A stretch of 64,000 bases of DNA from positions 992,001 to 1,056,000 of the forward strand of contig NZ_CP039290.1 of assembly GCF_004798705.1 (NCBI RefSeq), given 5' to 3'. The notes below the pieces were generated by a model. The model searched no databases. It was not told the origin of the DNA and saw only the letters and a list, made by a program, of their open reading frames with translations. This DNA comes from Arthrobacter sp. PAMC25564 (lineage in GTDB: Bacteria > Actinomycetota > Actinomycetes > Actinomycetales > Micrococcaceae). The position numbers and the translations under genes are program-made. Shown here piece by piece: positions 33,845 to 41,254 of the stretch. How positions within the stretch are numbered: the stretch's first letter is position 1; each line of letters opens with the position of its first letter.

Positions 33845-34470
33845 CGCACACCTACCGGTTCATCTGCCATGGAGCCGAGCCGGGCAACGGTGTCGGACGA
33901 GGTCGCGACCGTTCCGAACATCGGCATGATGTTGGCGAAGGAGAAGTCGTGGGCGGCCGGATTGAAGGACGCGCACATGTCTTCCACGATCGTGACCTGC
34001 AGGCCGGCGTCGGACGCGTGCCGTGCCGTCGATTCGACGACGAGGTTGGTGGCCACGCCGCCAATGATGATGTCGCGGATGCCTTCGGCGTGCAGCACGT
34101 GCAGCAGCGGGGAGCCGACAAACGGGTCAACGCAGCCCTTGTCGAAGACGGGTTCACCCGCCTCGGGTGCCAGTTCGTCGATGATCGCGGCCTCCGGCGA
34201 GTCGCGCAGCATGGCGCGGCCGTTGGGGTAGCCGTCGAACCGGGCCAACCGGTTGGTCCGGAGCAGATAGGTCTCGTCGAAGGCCAGGCGCACGTGCACG
34301 ATGAACAATCCGGCGGCGCGTGCGGCGGCGAGCACGGCCTGTGCCTTCCCGACCACGCCGCGCTCGGCGACCTGCGCCGCGAGCGGGGCGGCCCGCCCGA
34401 GCGGCCCCTGCGAGCACAGGGCAAGCTGGTAGTCGAGCATAAGGAGGGCGGTGCGGGGTGCGGTGGTCAT
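33841..34470 (-). CDS. Isochorismatase-fold hydrolase with substituted nucleophile
   Basis: 209 residues from ATG 34470. Isochorismatase fold with the catalytic Asp in LLMLDYQLAL and a Lys in FDKGCVDPF. The usual nucleophile block TNxCVxST reads GVATNLVVESTARHAS, so Cys is replaced by Val. Cysteine hydrolases such as nicotinamidase or RutB need that Cys, whereas PhzD/isochorismatase-type vinyl-ether hydrolases do not. So the protein may act on an enol ether or be non-hydrolytic. Third gene of the flavoprotein-SDR-hydrolase-racemase operon. Confidence 0.75.
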   Translation of the reverse strand: MTTAPRTALLMLDYQLALCSQGPLGRAAPLAAQVAERGVVGKAQAVLAAARAAGLFIVHVRLAFDETYLLRTNRLARFDGYPNGRAMLRDSPEAAIIDELAPEAGEPVFDKGCVDPFVGSPLLHVLHAEGIRDIIIGGVATNLVVESTARHASDAGLQVTIVEDMCASFNPAAHDFSFANIMPMFGTVATSSDTVARLGSMADEPVGVR

Positions 34471-34517
34471 GAGGTTGTCCTGTCGTGAAGGGGTGTTTGA
34501 GGGGAAAGAAGACGGAG

Positions 34518-35288
34518 TTACCAGGCGGACCAGCCGCCGTCGACATAGATGACCTGGCCGGTCATGTAGGCGGATGCCGCCGAAGCCAGTAAGACGACCG
34601 GCCCGGCGATATCCTGCTCCGGGTCGCCCAGCCGTCCGAGCATGGTGCGCCGGGCAAACCAGTCCAGCTGGTCGGGGCTCTCGGAGAGTGCCGCCGTCAT
34701 CTGGGTGGGGTAGAAGACGCCGGGGGCGACGCAGTTCACGGTGATCCCGTGCGGGCCGAGTTCGGAGGCCAGCGCCCGGGTGACGTTGGCGATGCCGGCC
34801 TTGGAGGCGTAGTACGCGGACTCCGGGACCGGCCCGACCCGTTCGGCGTACACAGTGGAGAGGTTGACGATCTTCCCGGAGCCCTGCGGACTCATCCGCC
34901 GCCCGGCCTCGCGATTGAGGAGCCAGGTTCCGGTGAGGTTCACGCCGATGACCCGCTGGAATTCGTCGAGGCTGGTCTCGTCGTAGGCTTTCCGCAGCAT
35001 CACGCCGGCCGCGTTGACGAGGATGTCCACGCGCCCGTGGGCGGAGATGACGGCGTCGAAAAGTGCGCTGATCTGGGCTTCGTCGGTGACGTCGCAGAAG
35101 CTGGTGGAGACTCCGGTGCCGCACCGGAGGGCCGTGGCAGCCAGGTCCGCTGCGCGCTCGGCGCGGTCGGCGAGGGCCAGTGAGGCGCCCTGGTCGGCGA
35201 GGGCGGCCGCGATGCGTTCGCCCAGGCCGCCGGCGCCCGCGCCGACGACGAGCGCGACCTTGCCGGTGAGGTCGAACAGCCCGCTCAT
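34518..35288 (-). CDS. Short-chain dehydrogenase/reductase
   Basis: 256 residues. Cofactor motif GAGAGGLGERIAAALADQGAS, NAAG segment ILVNAAGVML and catalytic YYASKAG. Classical SDR; oxidises or reduces an alcohol/ketone. Start overlaps the flavoprotein stop by 4 bp. Its role is probably interconverting a ring hydroxyl and ketone before or after the flavoprotein step (inference). Confidence 0.9.
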   Translation of the reverse strand: MSGLFDLTGKVALVVGAGAGGLGERIAAALADQGASLALADRAERAADLAATALRCGTGVSTSFCDVTDEAQISALFDAVISAHGRVDILVNAAGVMLRKAYDETSLDEFQRVIGVNLTGTWLLNREAGRRMSPQGSGKIVNLSTVYAERVGPVPESAYYASKAGIANVTRALASELGPHGITVNCVAPGVFYPTQMTAALSESPDQLDWFARRTMLGRLGDPEQDIAGPVVLLASAASAYMTGQVIYVDGGWSAW

Positions 35289-36721
35289 GCCCGTGCCGCC
35301 GCAGGGGCGAGCCGGGCCGCAGCGGTCCCGGCGAGGCGGCCGAAGATGCCGGCCTTGCCGATGGAGGTGCCGGTCATGTAGCCGCCGCCGTGGAAGCCGC
35401 CGATCAGCTCGCCCGCCGCGAACAGCCCGCCGATCGGCTCGCCGAAGACGTCGAGCACCTCCAGCCCGGGCGTGACGGTGAGGCCGCAGTAGGTGGCCAG
35501 CACGACGGCGGTGGAAGCGTGCGCGAAGAACGGCGCCTGTTCGATCGGTTGGGGGACGCCGACGCCGCCGGAGAGGTGGCTGCGGCCAAAGTCGTCGGCG
35601 CGGTCGCCGCGGCAGGCGGCATTGTAGCGCTCGACGGTGGCCTGGAACTCCGCGACCGGCACGTCCAGGCGCTGCGCGAGTTCGGCCAGGGTGTCGGCCT
35701 TAACCAGCAGGCCGTCGCGCTCCCGGGCGGCGAGGTCGTAGATCGGCACCTCGTCATCGCTGCGCCCCATGATGGCCGCGTCGAAGACCTGGTAGGTGAA
35801 CCCGCCGGCCTGGCGCAGGCTCGCGTCCCCGAGCACCTTGTACGGCAGGGACTCGTCGACGAAGCGCGTGCCGTCCGCGTTTACGGCAATGGCGCCCTTG
35901 TATACCGCGAGCACCCCGGTCCCCTTCTCGGCGTCCACCGCATGCGGGTAGACGCCGTAGGTGCCCTTGATGTGCGGGGTGTCGATGACGCCCGCGCCGA
36001 GCTGCCAGGCCATCAGCAGGCCATCGCCCGTGCTGCCGGCGCCGCCCCCTCGCACCGCGCGTTCCATCTGCGGAGCGAACCGGGCCAGGAGTTCCGGGTT
36101 CTGTGAGAAGCCACCGGTGGCCAGCACCACCGCCCCTGCGCGGATCCGCACGGTCTCCCCGCCGACGCTGACCCGCACGCCGGTCACGCGGCCGTTGTCC
36201 GGGTCCTCCCGCTCGAGCCGCTCCACCGTGACGCCGGTGGCCAGCTGCACGCCCAGTGCGGCCGAGCTGGCCAGCAGAAGGTCAAGCATCCGCCGGGTGT
36301 CGGTCGGATGCGACCGGGGCACGGTCTGCCCGGAGGCCGCGTGCACGGTGCCGTAGCTCACGCCGTGCCCCTTCAGCCACTGGTAGGTCGGCAGCTGCTC
36401 GCGGCAGTACACCTCGACCAGGGCCGGGTCGCTGAGCTGCAGGCCGGTCTCCAGGATGTCGCGGCGCAGGAGGTCGACGCTGTCATCGATGCCCTGCGCC
36501 TCCTGCTCCGCGGTGCCGGCGAACGCTGAGAGCCCGGCGGAGAGTACGGTGCTGCCGCCGGTGGCGGCGAGCTTTTCCAGCTGCAGCACGCTGGCGCCGG
36601 CTTCGGCCGCGGCGAGGGCGGCGGCGCATCCGGCCAGGCCTCCTCCGACGATGATGACATCAACGCGGTCGGGCAGTGTGTGGGTGGCGGGTATCGCCTT
36701 GGGTGCTGTCATCTTTGACAT
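35285..36721 (-). CDS. FAD-dependent oxidoreductase, fumarate-reductase/ketosteroid dehydrogenase type, C
   Basis: 478 residues from ATG 36721, with GGAGG five bases upstream. FAD motif VDVIIVGGGLAGCAAALAAAEAG; GAVVLATGGFSQNPELLARF; C-terminal YCGLTVTPGLEVLDVFGEPIGGLFAAGELIGG. Fumarate-reductase/KstD superfamily, third member in this block. First gene of a four-gene minus operon with an SDR, an isochorismatase-fold and a racemase-fold protein. A TetR-type operator lies 35 bp upstream of the start. Confidence 0.82.
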   Translation of the reverse strand: MSKMTAPKAIPATHTLPDRVDVIIVGGGLAGCAAALAAAEAGASVLQLEKLAATGGSTVLSAGLSAFAGTAEQEAQGIDDSVDLLRRDILETGLQLSDPALVEVYCREQLPTYQWLKGHGVSYGTVHAASGQTVPRSHPTDTRRMLDLLLASSAALGVQLATGVTVERLEREDPDNGRVTGVRVSVGGETVRIRAGAVVLATGGFSQNPELLARFAPQMERAVRGGGAGSTGDGLLMAWQLGAGVIDTPHIKGTYGVYPHAVDAEKGTGVLAVYKGAIAVNADGTRFVDESLPYKVLGDASLRQAGGFTYQVFDAAIMGRSDDEVPIYDLAARERDGLLVKADTLAELAQRLDVPVAEFQATVERYNAACRGDRADDFGRSHLSGGVGVPQPIEQAPFFAHASTAVVLATYCGLTVTPGLEVLDVFGEPIGGLFAAGELIGGFHGGGYMTGTSIGKAGIFGRLAGTAAARLAPAAARA

Positions 36722-36755
36722 GGTCCTCCGGGGAATGCGGCTGCTCACCGCTCCA

Positions 36756-36771
36756 TGTAGCGATCGCTACA
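36756..36771. promoter_or_regulatory. TetR-type operator, site 4 (flavoprotein-SDR operon)
   Basis: TGTAGCGATCGCTACA, a perfect 16-bp palindrome with the same outer arms (TGTAG / CTACA) as sites 1-3. It lies 35 bp upstream of the flavoprotein C start and puts that operon under the same control. Confidence 0.72.
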
Positions 36772-36897
36772 GATGAAGGTTCGCATAAAACAGGCGGTCC
36801 CGCAACCATGGCGGCACGCCGGATGCTTCGGCCGGGCCGAGGGGCCGGTTCCAGGCTGCCCGTGCGGAACTCCGCCGGGTGTACTACCCGTGCGGGA

Positions 36898-37392
36898 CTA
36901 AGCCGTCGGAGCCGCCCCGGACCAGACGGCCTTGCGGAGAATGGACCGCAGGGATGCCACCTCCGGGGCGCTGAGGATGCTCAGGTGCCGGGCCTCTGCC
37001 TCCTTGGTGGCCTGCTGCGCCGCGGCATGGACCTTCCGGCCCTCCGCGGTGGCGGCCACCAGTTTCTGCCGCCGGTCCGAGATTCCCGGTTTCCGCTCCA
37101 CCAGGCCGCGCTGCTCCAACTCGTCGATGAGTGCCACAATCTGGCTGGGGTCAAGGCTGAGGAACTCCGCCAGTTCCCTTTGGGTGGGCCCCAAGTCGCC
37201 GCACGCCAGTGCCAGGACGGAATAGGACCGCTCCTTCAGCCCGAACTCCGCCAGGGCGGCGTTGTTGAGCACGGACCCCGCAGCGTGCAGCTTGGCCAGC
37301 AGGAAGCCCACGTCGTTGCTGATGGTCGATTCCGCCAGTCGCGAGGAAGCCCCGCCGGAGCTTTCGACGGCGTCAGTTGCCTGGAGTGTCAT
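36898..37392 (-). CDS. MarR family transcriptional regulator
   Basis: 164 residues. Winged-helix core with GPTQRELAEFLSLDPSQIVALIDELEQRGLVERKPGISDRRQKLVAATAEG, the usual MarR recognition helix and wing. A Ser/Ala-rich N-terminal tail of about 25 residues precedes. It lies between the TetR-controlled operon and the acetoacetate-CoA ligase gene, same strand as the latter. A palindrome just upstream suggests autoregulation. PhdR/CouR of phenylpropanoid clusters are MarR proteins too, but this one is 11 kb from the phd operon. Confidence 0.88.
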   Translation of the reverse strand: MTLQATDAVESSGGASSRLAESTISNDVGFLLAKLHAAGSVLNNAALAEFGLKERSYSVLALACGDLGPTQRELAEFLSLDPSQIVALIDELEQRGLVERKPGISDRRQKLVAATAEGRKVHAAAQQATKEAEARHLSILSAPEVASLRSILRKAVWSGAAPTA

Positions 37393-37424
37393 GGTGCCTT
37401 TCGGGCAGGGAGCCGGCTAATTCG

Positions 37425-37437
37425 TTGAATTATTCAA
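37425..37437. promoter_or_regulatory. Candidate MarR operator
   Basis: TTGAA-TTA-TTCAA is a small inverted repeat of the shape MarR dimers use, 33 bp upstream of the marR start and overlapping the last codons of the acetoacetate-CoA ligase gene. By position only. Confidence 0.5.
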
Positions 37438-39457
37438 TGATCCCATGCGTGACGCGCCCGCGGAAGTCATGCGCCTGGGTGACGAACCATTCCATCGCCT
37501 CCGGGTTGGCGAGGGCCCGCACGCTGACGGCATCCCGGGGTGCCATCCCGGTGAAGAGCTTCTTGATGGGCACTTCCACCCGCTTCATGGAGTGGGTGAC
37601 GGGAATTGCCGGTGCCTGGATGATTTCATCCGGCACGTGGCGTGCCGAGGAGCGGGTGCGGATTGCCGATCGGATCCGGTCCCTCAGGGGGTCGTCCAGG
37701 GTTGCGCCGGGGGCGAGCACCACGAAGAGCGGCATATAGTAGCCTCCGTCCGGCTGTTCGGCGCCGACGACGAGGGAATCCGTAATCTCCGGGATGCCGG
37801 CAAGGGCTGCGTAGATGTCCGAGGTGCCCAGCCGCACTCCGCCACGGTTCAGGGTGGCGTCGGATCGGCCATGGACGACGAACGAGCCCCGCGGGGTTTC
37901 GGTGATCCAGTCACCGTGTGTCCATACTCCCGGGAACTTTGTGAAGTAGGAATCGAAATAGCGTGAGCCGTCCTTGTCTCCCCAGAAGAAGACCGGCATG
38001 GACGGCATGGGCCGTGTGATGACCATTTCCCCGATGCCGCCGATCAACCGCTGCCCGGTTTCGGACCAGGACTCCACGGCAACCCCCAGCAGGGGACCCT
38101 GGAGTTCTCCGAGACGGACCGGGTCCAGGGGGTTTGAGCCGATGAATCCGGAACAGATATCGGTGCCGCCGGAGTCGGAGCCCAGGTGGACATCGGGCTT
38201 GACGTGCTCGTGTACCCAACGCCAGGTGGAGTCTGGCAGGGGTGAGCCGGTGGACATGATGAAGCGCAGCTTCGCCAGGTTCCAGTCCCGTCCCGGCTCC
38301 AGCCCGGACTTCTCCACGAGGGAAAGATAGGCGGCGCCCGTGGCAAACATCGTGGCGCCGGTGTTGGCCAGGATCTGGAACTGCCGGTCCTTGCGCGCCA
38401 GCGTGGGCGAACCGGAGTAGGTGACCACGGAGGCTCCGGTGACGAGGTAGCTGACGAGGGTGTTCCACACCATCCAGGAGGTGTTGGCTGCCACGTAGTA
38501 CAGATCCCCCGGCCCGGCGTCCTGGTTCAGGCCGATGCCCTTCAGCGCCTCCAGGATCATGCCGCCGTGGGAGTGGACAATGCCCTTCGGGGCGCCCGTC
38601 GTGCCTGAAGAAAAAAGTACCCACAGCGGGTGGTCGAACGGAACCCGCTCATAGGCAGGTTCGGTGTCCCCGCCCAGAAGCCCGTCAAAGGAAAGGCGGC
38701 CTGCTTCCGGTTCCTGGCCGGGGTTGAGGCAGCGGACCAGGATTGTCTGGCGGAGACTTGGCAGCCCGGCCTCCACCTCTGCCAGTTGCGCGAGCCGCGA
38801 AATTTCCTTGCCGTTGAACCGGTAGCCGTCCACCCCGATCAGCACGGTCGGTTCAAGCTGGCGCAGACGGTCCAGGCTGGCCTCGGCCGAGAGGTCCGGG
38901 GAGTTGATGGACCAGACTGCGCCGATGCTCGCCGCCGCAAGGAGCCCTATGAGTGCCTCGGGGATGTTGGGCAGCACGGCACCCACACGGTCGCCAGGCC
39001 GGACTCCCAGCCGCCTCAGCGCGGCAGCCAGCGAGGCGACCTGGCGTTCGAATTCCTGCCAGCGCAGCGAGCGGGTGGAGTCGTCCTCCTCGACGGTGAG
39101 TACCGCCGTCGTACTTCTCTGCTTGCCTTTGTTGCTGCGACGGAAGATGTTCTCGGCCAGGTTGAGCCGGCCGTCCGGATACCAGCGGGCGCCCGGCATC
39201 CGTTCCTCAGCCAGGGCCGGGCCGTCGAGCCCGTCGCCTATCACTTGGAAGTATTCGGTCACGGCGGCCCAGAAGTCTCCCAATTCGTCCACGGACCACT
39301 GCCACGCCTCGCGGTACGTGGAGAGCCCGATGCCGCGGCTCCGGGAGACATGGTCCATGAAGTCCCGGAGCCGCGTGGCCTCCTGTTGTTCCGGGCTGGG
39401 CGACCACATCACCGGCGGGGCAATGATGGCTTCGGGCTGGACTTCTGGAGGCATCAT
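37430..39457 (-). CDS. Acetoacetate-CoA ligase (acetoacetyl-CoA synthetase)
   Basis: 675 residues. The N-terminal ACS domain (DFMDHVSRSRGIGLSTYREAWQW, AENIF) is characteristic of acetoacetyl-CoA synthetases. ATP motif LFSSGTTGAPKGIVHSHGG, adenylate-binding segment THGDWI with HGRSDATLNRGGVRLG, and C-terminal Lys in HSMKRVEVPIKKLF. It makes acetoacetyl-CoA from acetoacetate, ATP and CoA. Followed on its pathway by the thiolase at 43146. It is the last gene of the minus operon 41070 to 37430. Other short-chain acids are possible substrates. Confidence 0.88.
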   Translation of the reverse strand: MMPPEVQPEAIIAPPVMWSPSPEQQEATRLRDFMDHVSRSRGIGLSTYREAWQWSVDELGDFWAAVTEYFQVIGDGLDGPALAEERMPGARWYPDGRLNLAENIFRRSNKGKQRSTTAVLTVEEDDSTRSLRWQEFERQVASLAAALRRLGVRPGDRVGAVLPNIPEALIGLLAAASIGAVWSINSPDLSAEASLDRLRQLEPTVLIGVDGYRFNGKEISRLAQLAEVEAGLPSLRQTILVRCLNPGQEPEAGRLSFDGLLGGDTEPAYERVPFDHPLWVLFSSGTTGAPKGIVHSHGGMILEALKGIGLNQDAGPGDLYYVAANTSWMVWNTLVSYLVTGASVVTYSGSPTLARKDRQFQILANTGATMFATGAAYLSLVEKSGLEPGRDWNLAKLRFIMSTGSPLPDSTWRWVHEHVKPDVHLGSDSGGTDICSGFIGSNPLDPVRLGELQGPLLGVAVESWSETGQRLIGGIGEMVITRPMPSMPVFFWGDKDGSRYFDSYFTKFPGVWTHGDWITETPRGSFVVHGRSDATLNRGGVRLGTSDIYAALAGIPEITDSLVVGAEQPDGGYYMPLFVVLAPGATLDDPLRDRIRSAIRTRSSARHVPDEIIQAPAIPVTHSMKRVEVPIKKLFTGMAPRDAVSVRALANPEAMEWFVTQAHDFRGRVTHGIIE

Positions 39458-39496
39458 TGCCCTTCCTGGTAGTGCCGGGTAGTGCTGGAGTCGCGG

Positions 39497-40342
39497 CTAG
39501 GCGAACTGGTTGCGGATGGTTCCGATGCCCTCAAGGGTGCTGGTGAGGACGTTGCCGGGCTTGAGGAAGATTCCGTGGGACATTCCCACGCCAGCCGGAG
39601 TCCCGGTGAAGATAAGGTCTCCCGGCTGCAGGGTCACCACCTGGGAAAGGTCCGAGACGATCCGCGGCACCGAGAAGATCAGGTCGCGGGTATTGCCGTC
39701 CTGGACCGTCCATTGGCCGTCGACGCCGGGGCCCTCAAGAACAGCGGAAATACGGAGTGAGTTCTTGTCCTCAAGTTCATCCATGGTGACGACGGCGGGC
39801 CCGAACGGTGCGAAGTTCGGGTACGACTTGCCGAGGCTGAACTGGGCGGCCGGACCGCGGCGCTGGACAACGCGCTCACTGTAGTCCTGGCCCAGGCTCA
39901 GACCTGCAACGTGATCCCAGGCCTGCTCCTCGGCGACTTTGTAGCCTTCCTTGCCGATGACGACCACGAGTTCAGTTTCGTAGTCGACGCTTTCGGAGGG
40001 GAGCTCCACCGTCACATTCGGTCCGGCCAGCGAGGACTGGAACTTGGTGAAGACAACGAGGTGCTCCGGGTACGGAAGGCCGGCCTCGTCGGCGTGGTCC
40101 TTGTAGTTGAGGCCGATGGCGAAGATCTGGCGCGGGTTGGGAACGGGAGCGCCGAGGTCGGCCTCGTGGAAGGACTCGGCGCCGGAGTAGTCGGCACCGT
40201 CCGCCCAGTTCCGGAATGCGTCCCAGTCCTGGTAGACGGACAGGGGATCTGCGGTGAAGGTGCCGTTGCTGGCCCGTTCGATGTCGAGGGCCTTGCCCTC
40301 CTTGAGGAGGACGGATCGGCCCTTGAGGTTAGCGATGCGCAT
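39497..40342 (-). CDS. Fumarylacetoacetate hydrolase family protein
   Basis: 281 residues from ATG 40342. FAH domain with IFAIGLNYKDHADEAGLPYPEHLVVF, the metal ligands around VDYETELVVVIGKEG, and GDLIFTGTPAGVGM. Such enzymes hydrolyse C-C bonds of acylpyruvates or 2,4-dioxo acids, or act as hydratases and isomerases. Context (ring-cleaving VOC upstream, acetoacetate ligase downstream) fits hydrolysis of a ring-cleavage product that releases acetoacetate. It is 14 bp after the VOC gene. Confidence 0.85.
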   Translation of the reverse strand: MRIANLKGRSVLLKEGKALDIERASNGTFTADPLSVYQDWDAFRNWADGADYSGAESFHEADLGAPVPNPRQIFAIGLNYKDHADEAGLPYPEHLVVFTKFQSSLAGPNVTVELPSESVDYETELVVVIGKEGYKVAEEQAWDHVAGLSLGQDYSERVVQRRGPAAQFSLGKSYPNFAPFGPAVVTMDELEDKNSLRISAVLEGPGVDGQWTVQDGNTRDLIFSVPRIVSDLSQVVTLQPGDLIFTGTPAGVGMSHGIFLKPGNVLTSTLEGIGTIRNQFA

Positions 40343-40356
40343 GGTCCGCAGCCCTT

Positions 40357-41070
40357 CTAGTCGATTCCCGGCGCGACATCGGCGCCAGGGTTGAGGGGGA
40401 CGCCGTCCGCGAGAGCGGGGTTCGCCGCAATCCGGGCCGGCCACGGGTCCGGGAAGGACATGTCGGCGCTTTCGTTGTCCGGCCGGTACTTTCCGGCGTA
40501 GGCGTTCTTGTGGATCTGGTCGCCATCGAGGCCGTCCTTGCGGGCCTGGACCAGCTGCTCCGGATCAAACTGGGGGCCGACCTGGTCTTCGGAGAATTCC
40601 TGCGCGGCCCACATCCATTCCTTGGACAGGCCCCAGTCGCCGAAGTTGTCGACCTGGATTTCTATTCCGTTGCCGTCGGGATCCACGTAGTACATGGACA
40701 TGGTCATGCCGTGGTCCAGGCACACGGCCGGAAGGATGCCCTGGTCGCGGAGGCGTTCGTAGTTATCCAGCCACTGGTCGAAGGTGGCGTACTCGAACGC
40801 CGTGTGGTGCAGGCCTGCGGTGTGCGGCTTGTCAACGGGCGGCTTGGTGCCGGGCAGGCGCAGGAGCGCGATGCGGTGGTTCGCCTCATCGTTGGTGAGC
40901 CACGCCGCGTGCGAGGAGTAGTACACCGGCTGAAGGCCGCAGACCAGTTCGTAGAAGTGCACCATGGCGTCCACGTCCATCGTCATGAACGTCGCGTGAT
41001 GCAGCTTGGGTGCCGTGATGGGCCGCGGCTTGGGATTGCGCAGGTAGTTGGACTGCTCATTGGTCGACAT
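40357..41070 (-). CDS. VOC-family ring-cleavage dioxygenase
   Basis: 237 residues from the ATG at 41070, chosen because AAAGGGA lies upstream; an ATG at 41085 adds five residues. One VOC module pair, with candidate ligands in KLHHATFMTMDVD, GLHHTAFEY and GNGIEIQVDNFG. It resembles catechol or hydroquinone-type extradiol enzymes but is shorter than the 290-365 residues of most. The last 60 residues are extended and Pro/Asp rich. First gene of the operon with FAH hydrolase and acetoacetate ligase; the substrate is probably made by the divergent TfdB-like hydroxylase. Confidence 0.8.
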   Translation of the reverse strand: MSTNEQSNYLRNPKPRPITAPKLHHATFMTMDVDAMVHFYELVCGLQPVYYSSHAAWLTNDEANHRIALLRLPGTKPPVDKPHTAGLHHTAFEYATFDQWLDNYERLRDQGILPAVCLDHGMTMSMYYVDPDGNGIEIQVDNFGDWGLSKEWMWAAQEFSEDQVGPQFDPEQLVQARKDGLDGDQIHKNAYAGKYRPDNESADMSFPDPWPARIAANPALADGVPLNPGADVAPGID

Positions 41071-41160
41071 CGTTGTCCCTTTCATCGAAGGCAGATCGCC
41101 GGGATTTTGGCACCGGCTCCGGGTTCCATCAGAACCCAGGATTCTCGGTATGTCAATAAA

Positions 41161-41203
41161 TTCTCGATAATCTCTTGATTAGTAGTTAAAACTGGGACAC
41201 GAT
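41161..41203 (+). promoter_or_regulatory. Promoter with shared motif, copy A (TfdB-like gene)
   Basis: TTCTCGATAATCTCTTGATTA at 41161-41181 contains a candidate -35 TTGATT with CACGAT 17 bp on. Copy B at 46907 reads TTTTCGAAAATCTCTTGTTTA with CACTCT at the same spacing, and copy C lies inverted at 46112-46154. The TTyTCGAwAAT block directly upstream of -35 is the likely regulator site, presumably for the GntR protein at 46189. Confidence 0.6.
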
Positions 41204-41254
41204 GAGGGTGGGACGAAACGTGCCCCAAGTCACTTACTCAGCGTGGAGGATTCA

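Noticed and set aside
36898..37392. MarR protein as PhdR of the phenylpropanoid operon
   Set aside because: It is 11 kb away and near another pathway; nothing in the 48.8 kb promoter matches its candidate operator.
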